DNA of 24,369 bases from Ichthyophonus hoferi (Eukaryota; Opisthokonta; Ichthyosporea; Ichthyophonida; Ichthyophonidae). Each line of letters begins with the position of its first letter. Positions within the stretch are counted from its first letter, which is position 1. Location: contig NAOQ01000025.1 in assembly GCA_002751075.1 (NCBI GenBank), forward strand, positions 227,441 through 251,809. Reading direction: 5' to 3'. Positions 10,214 to 20,839 of this stretch are shown here, piece by piece. The position numbers were made by a program, and so were the translations under genes. The notes under the pieces were generated by a model. It saw only the letters and a list, made by a program, of their open reading frames with translations, had not been told where the DNA came from and searched no databases.

Positions 10214-13200
10214 ATGCCTCCAGCCCCTTGTGCCACCTATAAAGAAGATGGGACGTATGACAGCAAAGGTACACGACAGGTCCTTAGAGACAGGAAGGAC
10301 TGGGTCCCTGGATACTTTAGATGGCAGGTACGTTGTATGTCCAGTGGCCATGGTTGCTGTACGTATATGTGTACGTATGTATACACTTTTTCTCGCTCTC
10401 TCTTCTTATCCCTCTCTCTCCTTTCTTTAGATCTTATTCCTTATTTCTACATATATACTCATTCAAAGATGCATATATAAATATAATATTCATAAATTAT
10501 ATATATGTATAAGGGCGTATTTTTTTGATGTATGTATTATGAGTATGTATCTTTGTATAGAGGAGTATATATATATATTACAGCATGTTTGAATGCGTGT
10601 TTGTATATATTCATGTATGTATGTATGTATGTATACCTGTATATACCTATATATGCTAATATACTAATCAATCTCTTTGTGCAGACCGTCCATATGTGTA
10701 TCCGCCTCCTTGCAGGCACCTTCCCTTTTCTTTTCACCTTTCAGTGCCTTATGGCCCTTCACATTAATGGAATGACCGGTAAGTTGTATCATATATATGT
10801 AATTTATTGACATTACCTTGTAGACATTACCTTGTAGTGTTTTGTCCGTATGCCACTATTGTATTTTTATATCTAATACTAGTATATTTACCCAATCCCA
10901 TCCCTATAGTCCCCTGGTCAGCCGACTACAATCCTCTGCCTATGATCGCTATCCCTCTGGTTGAAATCTTTTCTCTGTCTTTTATTGCTGCCTTCCAATC
11001 CATCTTTAAAGGTATGCGTGTCTTCCTTTGTGTGGTTGCTATGGGCCATATATGTCTTACCTATCCATTGATTACTATGCTATGCCCATATAATTAATAT
11101 TTGGATTCGTCTTTATACCTAAACATGTGTTGTCTTTTTGTGACAGTTATTAGAACCTATTAATTTTGTGATTGTGTACAGTAGATATTGATTTTTTTTT
11201 ACTAAACACGTCTAGGTATAGTCTAGTAATATGAAACTAAATTACATATTTATATATTAGCAGCCGCAGTATTGCCTATAGCTTCTCTCGACTAATCCTC
11301 TTCCCTTCACAGTCCGTGTGGTTCCTTACCGTACTCGAATTGATTATATTACCACACGAATGGACTTTGTTCATTTTCTGTTTCTAGTGCATACCTTCAT
11401 AGGCACAGCCTATGTGGTGATGCTAATGGCTGTGGGAAATGATGTAAGGTGAGATATCTATATCTCGTATCCTTCTCTACCTCTATGTATTTATGCGTAA
11501 ACTAATATGAAACCCACACAGCCAGCACTACCTCCTTATATTCTGCTATGTTCTATGGATGGTATTCTACACTGTCATCTCTTTTGTCTGGACAGAGAAG
11601 GATGTCATTAAGTTCGATCGTGTAATAGAAGATGAATCCGAACTGAAAAACTTTGTAAGAAAGGAATGTGATATTCTATGGAACGGCCTCGTGCGATCAA
11701 TCAAAATCTTTATGCCTTTCTATGCTCTGGTTTCTCTAACCAGTGGGCCCTCCAATGTGATTGGAGAATATTGGTAGGTATTTTTATATTTATTATCTTG
11801 TACTTAAGTATATGTGGCATTCAACTCACCATACCTCTCTCTCCTGCAGTGTTTTGTCAACCTCTGCAGATTTCAACTCTTTGTTTTGGCTTCACCTTTT
11901 TTACAGCAGCACTGCATGTTGTATTGTTTGGTATACTGCTTTCCGCATTGCGGAAAAGCACTACAAGCAGGTAAGGGAATTATATTATACTGTATTTTAG
12001 TATATTGTATTGTATTGTATTGTATTAGATTATACTGTATTATATTATATTAGAATATGCTATGCTATACTGTATTTTACTCAGTATGGCAGTGTAACCA
12101 CCTACTATGCACCCTCTCCCCCCCCCCTATATATGCTTACCCCCATCCACCTTGCCTCCAGATGACCGAGACCATGGAAGTACTGAACGGCTTCATAGTA
12201 GACAAGTCGGTTATTAGCCTGTCTGGCGCGTTGGAGAAGTATCAAGATCCCTTTGTACAGTACTGGGCCTTCCAGCAACTGGAAGAGCTAGTATGGGAGG
12301 CCGATCGACAGGATATTTTTAAAGAAAAAGTTTACGAGTTTTATTTTTTCAGAAAATTCCTTGACCGCACTGTCCTACACAAATCTATTCGTTTATGCTG
12401 CAACATCATTAAATGTCAAGCTACTTACCTTGAGACCCTACTTCCTAAAGACAAGCAACCTGGTAGGTGTTACATGTATATCTATAGGTATAGGAATATG
12501 TATATGTATATTATATATATATATGTACTAACTCTCTATGGGTTGTGCAGACCTTAAGCCTCAGAAACGTACCGACTATTCTACCTATGACCCTCCTCTC
12601 TCCCCTTCTCTCCCTCCCCGTCGCCCTCAACCCGCTGTAAGAAACCCAACCTTTTTCGGTTTCATCCGCCGTTGTTATGACAACCTTCCCGCTCCTCTTC
12701 GCCCGTTTAGAATTTGGTTAGTATTGTGATTGGTCTATAGACATTGAATTTGTGTGTATATCCATGGGCATCGACTATACACTATACACTACAATTTATC
12801 GTCCTTGTATGCCATCTCTATTCTATGCTAATCCCTCTCTTTGCAGGGTATCTAATCGTCTTCTTCAAGGTACTACCCACTCTGTTGAAAGCAATAACAT
12901 CACTGCAGATCTGAGAAACCAGATTCGCACACTAAGGGCAGAAGTGGCGTAAGTGACCCCTTGATAGTATGTATATATATATATATATAGTGTAGTGGAG
13001 TATCATTTAGACTATGTGTATCTATGGTGTAGTAGAGTGCAATTTAAAATATGTATATGCTAACCACCGGCTCTATCTTTTAGAGAGCATGTTGCCATTA
13101 ATGACATGATTCCTTTGCCCGTTCGTGAGCCTGGGGATAACAGACCTCGCCGCTATGCTTTCAACCCCAGACCTAGTCTGCCTGTGCCAGTGAGTATATG

Positions 13201-14642
13201 TATATTTACTGTAGTGCACCTGTATGCCGGTTGATTATTAAATGAAGTCTTATATCATAACAAACATAACATACTGTGCATTTTCATGACATGTTCTTGT
13301 TGTTGTATTCTCTCTTACTGTGCTGTGACCTCTAACCCCTCTCTACCTCTCTCCGTCTCTCTTTATATTATAGCCAACAGTTACCCGCGCTATGCCCGAT
13401 CCTCCTTCTCCCTCTGTCTACTGGACCTGCCTAATGGCCAAGAACTTTGATATTGCCGCCAAAGTCCTTAGGGTATGTATAGATAAATACCTCATATATA
13501 GTACAGAAATGATACTGCTCTACTTCTATACTGTTATATTTGACTGTTATACTACTATGCTGTTGTACTATACATACTAAAACTGCGCTATTCCTACCCA
13601 ACACAGACCACCTGGGTTGCCAAATATTTTATTCTACCAGTGAATCACCTCTGTTTGCGCGCTATTCTTTGTGATTGGCAGTTGGTCAGGTGGGCCCTCT
13701 CGGCCGTAACTGGGCTTGTGATACACAAAGAATGGGATAGCAGAAAGGTTATTACTACCTATGATTTGGCCTTTGAAGTTGTTGATGCCATTGAGGTAAG
13801 CTTGCCATCTGCTTATACATGTACACTACAAAATAATATTTCCAAGCCATTCGATTATTGTTTTTGATTTTGGTATTTTTATGGTTTTTCTTTACATTAA
13901 TTAGATTGAATAAATTTGGGCAAACACATGATATCTGACCAGTGGCAAATGCAGATCTTGTTCTTGGCCATCTTTGCCCTTCACAAAAACGGGTATGATA
14001 AGGCTATAGACGAGAATGAACAGTGTAACGACATTGTTAAAGGTAGGTATTGTATTATTATATACTATACTAATATAGGCAGAATGCAAGCTTTATGGTA
14101 TATGATGTCATGTCCTATATATTGTATGATGTTATATTATATTACAAAGTATTCTATTATATATATATCTGTGATTTACAATCTTCTTGATAATTAATTA
14201 ATGAGAGAATTGTGTAATAAACATACTTTTAAAGTATTTTCTTTTCTGTACCTGCACGGAACCGACCCGATCTGACCTACATCCTTCCTACACAGAGCTT
14301 CTTATCTGCCGTAGTATGCTTCTTAGAAAATATCCCAAGTTTTCACTGCATCCATATATGCGAAATGCCATGCGATATGACGACATTGAATACCCCGAGG
14401 ATGCCGAAATCACCTCTCTAGAGGATGTAGATGCTAACAGGAGGCGTGAAAGGTCAATCTCCCCCTCCAACTTTGCATTTATTGACTATGCCTCCGGTCA
14501 GGCACAGCGTAACAATGAAATCTATGGGCGCATCAAGAACGCCAAAATGAAACCTATTACTGGGAGGTATAGGTTCCGAGTCCCACCACCCTTCTATCCT
14601 AAGAATAGGGCGTATATGCCAGTCGAACACTTTATGGATTAG
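10214..14642 (+). CDS. NDC1: Transmembrane nucleoporin NDC1-like (14 exons)
   Basis: Exons: 10214-10327, 10685-10778, 10910-11011, 11313-11448, 11522-11773, 11850-11970, 12162-12462, 12551-12716, 12847-12948, 13084-13189, 13374-13472, 13607-13795, 13943-14042 (its 5' end could be 13955) and 14296-14642. They join in frame to about 742 codons with a TAG at 14640-14642. Six hydrophobic segments fall near residues 40-64, 80-101, 122-143, 152-173, 209-222 and 244-264. Next is a soluble part with a helix-rich block (QYWAFQQLEELVWEADRQ, exon 7), a Pro/Ser/Arg-rich stretch (exon 8) and a block with HLCLRAILCDWQLVRWALSA (exon 12) aligning with the C-terminal domain of animal NDC1. Human NDC1 has 674 residues, six membrane spans and the same order. 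NDC1 anchors the nuclear pore, and the spindle pole body in fungi, in the nuclear envelope. Introns are 73-357 bp, GT-AG. The family call rests on topology and local similarity. Confidence 0.82.
10590..10640 (+). repeat. TGTA tetranucleotide microsatellite in NDC1 intron 1
   Basis: TATGTATGTATGTATGTATAC lies between exons 1 and 2, with TATATA runs on both sides. It is likely to vary in length between individuals. Confidence 0.75.
11985..12128 (+). repeat. TGTAT pentamer repeat and C10 tract in NDC1 intron 6
   Basis: TATTG/TGTAT units recur between about 11985 and 12055, continuing as degenerate TATACTGTATT. A run of ten C residues follows at 12118-12127, shortly before the acceptor at 12161. 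The same TACTA/TGTAT style appears in CGR1 intron 2 (about 5590-5700) and NDC1 intron 11. Confidence 0.7.
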
Positions 14643-15187
14643 GAGAGAATAGGGTGCATTACCATTGCATGTTGGACCTAGACCTGGTCTCCAATGGATT
14701 GCCTTGTACCCTTTCATCATACGTAGACCTTACTATATCGTACTATATTTTAGTTTTTTCCTTATCAGACATGTCTTGACTTTGCACTTTACCCTATTTC
14801 ACGTTAGACCGTAGACCTTACTATATTTTAGTTTTCCTGGCCCCTTGTACTATCAGAGTTACTCTCCCTCTCTGCTTTGGTATTTTTAGAGTGTTACCTA
14901 ATATGTGACTTTACTGTATGCTAGATTGTTTGCATTTGGTTTTGGTTTTTTGGTCTTTGCTTGATTGCGTGACACCACAATGACTTTTTGCTATATACTA
15001 GATTGTTTGAAACTACTATTACTTTTGGCTATACTGTTTGATCTTGGTTTGGTTTTGGCTTTAGTTTGAGCTTGGTTTTGATTTTGGCTTTGGTTTTGGT
15101 TTTTTTGCTTTCTACAATATTGCTTTAAATTACGCCATTTGCGTATTCTTCTACATTACAGGATTTCACGATATCATTTTATGTTAG
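14643..15187 (+). other. NDC1 3' region with short duplication and TTTTGG-rich tract
   Basis: GTAGACCTTACTATAT occurs twice (about 14724 and 14811), each followed within a few bases by TATTTTAGTTTT. CTAGATTGTTTG occurs near 14922 and 14999. From about 14936 to 15112 the strand is rich in GGTTTT/TTGGTTTTGG units with little A or C. Transcription of NDC1 probably ends in this interval; no clear AATAAA was chosen. Confidence 0.5.
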
Positions 15188-15520
15188 TGTCTGTAACAAC
15201 TGTCCTGGGGCCAGGACTTTAGAAATAGCGAGACTGAGTCTCCATCGTAATAAAAATATACTTACCAAATAACAAGGGCTCTATTCTAACGGCATTACTG
15301 TTTTATTTCATTTTATTATTACAAGATAATGTAATATGCAATTCTAAACCATTCTTTAAAGATTATGGGTCAATCGCCTTGTTTATTCTCTGATTAAGTA
15401 ATTACTAGGGAGATTGCGAGCCATATTTTGATACAATAAATGTACTCTAGTAGTAATAGCAATAATAGGATAAAATAAGTACCTATTTCACTCGTGTTGT
15501 TTATGTAGCTATACTTGACA
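15188..15520 (-). mobile_element. 3' LTR of a Ty1/copia fossil
   Basis: On the minus strand the segment begins TGTCAAGTATAG right after a polypurine tract and ends TTACAGACA, so the ends are TGTC and GACA, as expected for an LTR. It is about 333 bp. It contains AATAAAATGAAATAAA as a likely polyadenylation signal and a short hairpin (about 15207-15222) near its end. If the outer edge is instead 15182, the termini are TGT/ACA. No matching second LTR was recognised. Confidence 0.55.
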
Positions 15521-15530
15521 CCCCCCCTCA
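15521..15530 (-). mobile_element. Polypurine tract of the Ty1/copia fossil
   Basis: TGAGGGGGGG on the minus strand sits between the end of the pol-derived sequence (15566) and the LTR start at 15520. This is the standard position for the plus-strand primer of LTR retrotransposons. Confidence 0.55.
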
Positions 15531-15565
15531 ATACCATGTTTCCTATTAGAGCATAGTATTCTAAA

Positions 15566-16740
15566 TTACTTTGAAAGTCCGTAATGTGGCAAGTAATTCA
15601 TTCCCAGTACTAGCCATTGGTGTCCTATGTCTGTGTTGACTATTCATACAATAGTAACAGTATTGAAGGAAATTCAGTATGCTTACTTTTTGAAGGAAGT
15701 ACCACAGCCCTAGTCATAATATCGGAGGTGTTGTCTGCCAACATCTTGATCGTTTTTCGAGTTTCTTCACCAAGCTCTCCTCGATTAAGACTGTAATCCT
15801 GGTGCATTCTCTTGCCATCTCTGACATGGGCCACAAATACAGCCTCTATTGAAGACACAGTTATCAGAGTTTGGCGGTAGCACCGTCATGATAGTGGTTA
15901 AGTACCTTTCATTGCAAGGTATCCATTTGTGTATAATTTTGTTGCATTATCTCCACCACAATCACAATCATTGTGGACAGTTGAGGCTGGTACCCCATTG
16001 TTATAGGCAGGCGCCACGGTAGGATGAGTATGTAGATAGATATCTGAAAGGAGTCTGGATCACTTACTAATACCCCAAGGTGGGATGAGATACAATACAA
16101 ACTTAATAAAATAAAATAAAGGCAGTATGTAGTCTTGCATTGCTGCTAACCATAAAGATTAACATATCTGTTTTTGGTATATACATAACTTTGCACGCAT
16201 CCCTTCTTACACATTATCGTATAATATGTTTGCTATTACAGACCTCTTTATTCCCTTGTTTTTCCCCTCTATTGTCTCAGGGGTTGATCATATATACTTT
16301 CCTTAGGGTAGAAATAATGGTCTATGCTTGCCATGTGGTATCATTTCAAAACCTAAATGTAATTATGCTCTATCAAAAATTTAATCTTTGGCATTTTTAC
16401 TAACTACCTTAACTACCTTTTAAACAGATATAGTATTGGAGGCTTAAGTTCAAAGCCTATCTACCTGACATTATGACATTAGACATAAGCACCCCTACAA
16501 TATATAAATATCGATAGGTTATTATAGAAATTTTCACCTTCAATGTATGAAAGAATATGCTAAGGGTATCATACCCAACCTTTTGTAATTGTTTGAGTTC
16601 ATAGATAGCTTTAGATAACCCACATCTATAATTAGGTTCCTCTTTGGATTCAAATCATTCTGGTTAGGGAATGTATATGATATCCTTGGAATCGACATTT
16701 CAGTAGGTTGTAACGGCATTAAGTAAGTATAACAGACATA
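15566..16740 (-). mobile_element. Broken Ty1/copia retrotransposon, RT and RNase H remains
   Basis: Minus-strand sequence near 16585-16613 encodes CGLSKAIYELKQ, matching the copia reverse-transcriptase signature KALYGLKQ, with a downstream YDTL like the family's WYDTL. The stretch just before it also resembles the EEIYM-PEGF part. Near 15640-15860 the motif LADNTSDIMTRAVVLP resembles the LADIxTKALP motif after copia RNase H. Order and orientation agree with the polypurine tract and LTR at lower coordinates. The element is broken in several places and looks old. The gag, protease and integrase parts were not identified with confidence; 16740-18100 may hold eroded remains. Confidence 0.72.
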
Positions 16741-18420
16741 TATTTCTCATGGTAATGAATAAAATGACGGTTGGTAAAATAAATTTAGGAAGGCTTTCAC
16801 ATACATCAAACAGATCAGGTCAGTGTCTTGGTGTCGGAATCTCATAAGCTTAAAGATTTGGTTTCACTGTTAATGCACATAGAATGTCCTTTTTTAGAAT
16901 TCGTTCGAGCTGGAGTCTAGTCCCTCGAAAAGATTTTAACCTATATCCTCTTCGCTGTCAGAGGAGAGTTCCATCTGTTGTTTCTTTCGCCCGCCTACGG
17001 ATCTTAACTTGGTTGCAGATAGAATCGTTAATTTTTGTTTAACCTTTGTAATAGTTAGAGTTGACACCTCACGTCTCGATGTTACTATTACAAATACTTA
17101 ATAAGTATACACAAACATAAAGTCCTTTGTGCAAGTCTTTTATTAAAGCAATACATAAAACTGAAAGGATCCAGACTAAGTCTGTGGATGCTGGTTATAT
17201 AGTTGTTGGGCCAGGTCAATACCATCTGATTTTATGGTAAACACTAAAGACACGTATATCTCCGTTTAGAGGTTTTCCCAAACTGTGTTGTTAGCAACAT
17301 ATTTTCCAATGATTATTCAAAGAATCATCCTGTTACTACTTATCCTTTTTGTATCATGTATCATTACTTAAGCCTAAAACAATGGCCAACACTACCTAAT
17401 AAACCACGGTGAATTCCTGAGCTAGACTTCACTTAGCAAACTACTCTTAATTAAATGTAATTATTGACACTATAATCAATTAATTACCCTTAACTAATGC
17501 CTAACTCTTACAAACCGATTGGAACCTCATTCTAAATGCTATTCAATATTTAAAGGTACAATGCCAAATAAACAATAAACAATGTGTAATCTGGTACAAG
17601 ATATTATAAAGTATTCAACCAAATGATTCTACATTTGAAATGAAGAATTTTATCCTTTGTAATTATTATGAGGGCAAGCACTCATAATGTTCTAAGAATC
17701 TGAGTACCACGTGTAGGATATGGGACCAGTCCACATACTCCATCCTAACGAAACACTATTTCATTTATGCATATCTCCTTCAATGATATCTAGTTTGTCT
17801 TCGACTATGCCTATTTCAGTTTCTAGGATATAATGCTCCTACATATCTCAACAATTACTTGAGAGAAAGTTGCCATCATGATGTTCTGATATTTGTTAAT
17901 TATAAGCCTGATTGAGAAATAGAAATTGTAGGAAACAATACTACTATGTTGGAACTGGTACGTCACTAGGACTGATATCCATTATAATTGAGGGAGTATC
18001 GAACTAAGAGGTGCTTTTTATGTGTTTCTTTGTATATACACAGTACAGATATGCTAAGACATAATTTTATTAGTAAACAAGTCAGAAGAAATTGAATACT
18101 TGGCCCATATGGTTGAGTCGTAGAACCTCTGCTATTGGCTGGTTCCATATTGATCGATCATCTTTCATTGGCATTAGGATCCAATCTGAGATATTCTTTC
18201 ATTGGCAGGTTTACACTGTACCAACTATTTTTCAGACTATATATACAATAGTAATTGCTAATAATATTAAATTATTAGAGTTATAAAAAAAAATACTTAA
18301 ATTAATGAACTATTCCTGTTTTAACAATGGGTTTATTAACAGGGCTTGAAATTAATTACGTTTAAATATATACTGTACGGTTATACAGGAAATACCATAA
18401 TAGCATATAATATCATAGAA
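16741..18420. other. Intergenic DNA, possibly eroded element sequence
   Basis: Coding-like minus-strand snippets occur, such as an acidic MELSSDSEEDIG near 16936-16975 and an ETEIGIVEDKLDIIEGD stretch near 17770-17825. They could belong to the upstream part of the copia fossil or to another decayed sequence. No intact gene or convincing second LTR was found. Confidence 0.3.
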
Positions 18421-18427
18421 TAACATG

Positions 18428-18543
18428 CCAATAAACAATAATTTGATTGGCAAGTTACGGTTATGACGTTTCTTAAAGTCAATAAAAGCATCCCATAGCA
18501 TTAAAATGCAATAAGTTTAATAATAGAGATAAAAGATCATTGG
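18428..18543 (+). promoter_or_regulatory. CCAAT-box cluster upstream of ATP11
   Basis: CCAAT at 18428-18432 and ATTGG at 18446-18450 and 18539-18543 lie about 360-470 bp before the ATP11 start. The arrangement parallels the boxes before CGR1 and NDC1. Confidence 0.4.
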
Positions 18544-18730
18544 CTCATCAAAATTATAAAATCGAAAAAAAATATTTCATGAGCTACCACGCTAAAAGCC
18601 AAATAATAAACAACTGTAATAATAATCTTAAAGCAGATAGACACTTAAGACATTTATAGTACTATATATATATATATACACGTATTTGCTCAATATATGT
18701 ATAAAATTAAAAATAAGCTCATACAGACAT

Positions 18731-18749
18731 ACGCGCACGTAGACGCGCA
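18731..18749 (+). promoter_or_regulatory. Paired ACGCGCA motif upstream of ATP11
   Basis: ACGCGCA occurs at 18731-18737 and again at 18743-18749, 12 bp apart, in DNA that is otherwise strongly AT-rich. It is about 155 bp before the ATG. The motif looks like half of an NRF-1-type palindrome or an MCB-like element. Use is inferred. A pyrimidine-rich stretch with an acceptor-like TTTCACAG (about 18825-18833) follows, so a spliced 5'UTR is possible. Confidence 0.4.
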
Positions 18750-18900
18750 ATAAAAGTAGACATATCTATTCTACTCTCTTTCTCATATATATACCCCCTT
18801 CTATCCTTGACCCAAGTCTTCTCCCTTTCACAGTGCAGCCACAACCTATATTAATCATTATATTGGATTATTTTAGAATATATTATATTTCTACAGCATA

Positions 18901-19659
18901 ATGTATTTTGTCAAGCAGGTCTTGGTCCAAACATTTTGCAAGCCCACGTATAACAGTGGTGTTACAGCAAGGCTTTCTTTTTTTTCACCTACTTTGTATC
19001 AATCTTATTACAATGCTACAAAAAAAACACCGTCAGCATTACAGATGCACAAACGCAGTCATATGCATACCTTAGATTCTTTATATTCTCCTTTATCCAC
19101 ATCTCTGTCGCCAGATAATCTCAACCGTATTGTACGGGTAGAGTTACTAAAACAACACAGTGCAGATAGAATCCGTGATATATGGCTAACACGATATGCT
19201 GCCAATGATTCCAATGATGTGTTTGGAGATGTCTTATCTGATACACAATATGCTATACTGTTACACCGTTCCCGTACATGTCCTATGTTTGTCGTTCCAA
19301 TGCTAAGACAAAGCAACACTTCTTATACCACCCTTGTATGCCAATTCCAACGACACCATATTCTGTTTACATGCTTGGAGAAATATAAAAAAAATCCCGG
19401 TGCAGGTCCTTTATTTACTGTAACACTATTTGATGACTTTGTATTGGACAAAGCCAAGAGAATGTGCTTGGTAAGAGGAAAGGTCTCTCAAGAAGGAAAG
19501 AGTATGATTGGTCGAGGGGAGGCGGATAACGTATGGCGATTGGTTAGAAATATATATTTAGTTGATAATGATTTTCATAGTCTGGCGATACCGTTCAATA
19601 AGAATCCAGAGGAGTTTAAGTTTGACTTGCTACTGAAAAGGGTAGGCTTTAAAACTTAA
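18901..19659 (+). CDS. ATP11: ATP11/ATPAF1 F1-ATPase assembly chaperone
   Basis: A single exon of 252 codons. Residues 1-50 are rich in Ser, Thr, Lys and Tyr with few acids, as in a mitochondrial targeting peptide. The mature part carries the family's hallmarks: DRIRDIWLTRYA (residues 89-100, like the IWxxYH block), CPMFVVPM (127-134, like CPxFxxPL), VCQFQRHHILFTCLEKYK (146-163) and CLVRGKV (189-195). Atp11 binds the free F1 beta subunit in the matrix until it joins alpha, preventing aggregation. Length suits the family (yeast 318, human 328 with longer leaders). The ATG at 18901 is the first in frame after stops and follows a TTTCTACAG. Unlike its neighbours it has no intron in the coding part. 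Confidence 0.92.
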   Translation: MYFVKQVLVQTFCKPTYNSGVTARLSFFSPTLYQSYYNATKKTPSALQMHKRSHMHTLDSLYSPLSTSLSPDNLNRIVRVELLKQHSADRIRDIWLTRYAANDSNDVFGDVLSDTQYAILLHRSRTCPMFVVPMLRQSNTSYTTLVCQFQRHHILFTCLEKYKKNPGAGPLFTVTLFDDFVLDKAKRMCLVRGKVSQEGKSMIGRGEADNVWRLVRNIYLVDNDFHSLAIPFNKNPEEFKFDLLLKRVGFKT

Positions 19660-20566
19660 AGTGGATATAGTAGATTTTAATTATACAAATACATTGCATA
19701 GAAATGAAATAGAGACATACAATCTGTATATACATATATTTTAAAATGATTAAAGTTCATAATATTAGGGAATATCATATATGGCTTTCATTGAGATAGG
19801 TGATAGGTTGCCTAAAAGAGTAAAAACCACATTTGACGTTAATTAGTCTATTAAAATTTGATTAGCTCAGTCGAAAGTAACTTAAACACTAATGGTGGAT
19901 TAGTGTTATAATAGCTGCCAGTTATTTATGTTCATAAGCATATAAAGGGATTGACCCAGTATCATGACCCAACCCTAAAAAGGCCATTAGCATTGCCGCC
20001 TACACCTGTTGCAAGACCGTTAACGCTGAGTGAACCTGTAATTTGGCTAAAGTCTTGATAACAAGCAGGCCAGGAAATGATTGGTGCACACTAGTTAATT
20101 GCATAACATTACGTTTTCAACCAAGTAAATTGATCTGTCAATACATAGCATATGTGCACTTAAATTATTGAGAAAATTGCCTAACGAGCCATCCAAATGA
20201 AGATACAGCAGTATTAGATTATTGAGATAAAACCAGACAATGCTGGTTGGCCTCTAATCTTGTGTGAATTATATTGGTCAATAAGGAACTTTACGACTGG
20301 CCCCATTTACAACTAACACAGCTATAGTCAACACCCGCGATAGACAATGGTTGCAAGAGGTTAAAGGAAACGGAAAAAGCCTATAAAGAGCCCAAGTTAC
20401 CCTGCATACGCATATAATACGAACACAGGAAAAATAGAACTCTGTTCATAACACTCAAAGCTTTACATTTGTTATTTGTTAAAAATACCATATTAGAAGA
20501 TTAGCAGGTACTTGATCAGTATATTATAATCATCGTATTTTATTGTTATCTTTATTTATTATTATA
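19660..20566. other. ATP11 3' flank and upstream region of the 20.6-kb locus
   Basis: No gene seen. ATTGG boxes at 20080-20084 and 20273-20277 (within ATTGGTCAAT) precede the possible gene starting at 20567, as they do the other genes. Confidence 0.4.
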
Positions 20567-20839
20567 ATGTCTAGTTCTCAGTTATTCCTTGACGTTCGGA
20601 ATCAGCAGTGTGCAGATCTTGCTCCTCTCATCAAGAGTGCAATGAACTGTCTAGTCACTTTTTATAGTATTAATATATGTTACATACACCTAGGATTAGC
20701 ACCTATCTCTGAACGCTCACATTATGCAATTACCACGATTGCACCTAAATGTATTAAGGAAAAAGTCAATTCTCTTTTCACAAAAGAGTATTATCGAAAT
20801 CTGTGCAAGTACTACCACTTATACAATTACAGATCCTGA
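20567..20839 (+). CDS. Hypothetical ORF, possible first exon
   Basis: ATG at 20567 opens a 90-codon frame (MSSSQLFLDVRNQQCADLAP...). Its amino-acid mix is reasonable for a soluble helical N-terminus, but no family is recognised. An upstream CCAAT cluster and the ATAATATG context favour a real start. The frame is overlapped by other open frames, and no splice junction that cleanly joins it to the downstream frame was found. Confidence 0.35.
   Translation: MSSSQLFLDVRNQQCADLAPLIKSAMNCLVTFYSINICYIHLGLAPISERSHYAITTIAPKCIKEKVNSLFTKEYYRNLCKYYHLYNYRS

Noticed and set aside
16020-16045. HTHP motif suggesting a JAMM metalloprotease
   Set aside because: The Ser and Asp that should follow are wrongly spaced, and the surroundings fit a copia fossil.
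16035-16060. A 24-nt intron on the minus strand
   Set aside because: Far shorter than any intron in the host genes, and it lies in fossil sequence.
17040-17130. Second LTR start (TGTCAACTC on the minus strand)
   Set aside because: Only the first few bases resemble the 15520 border, the purine run is poor and no matching LTR body follows.
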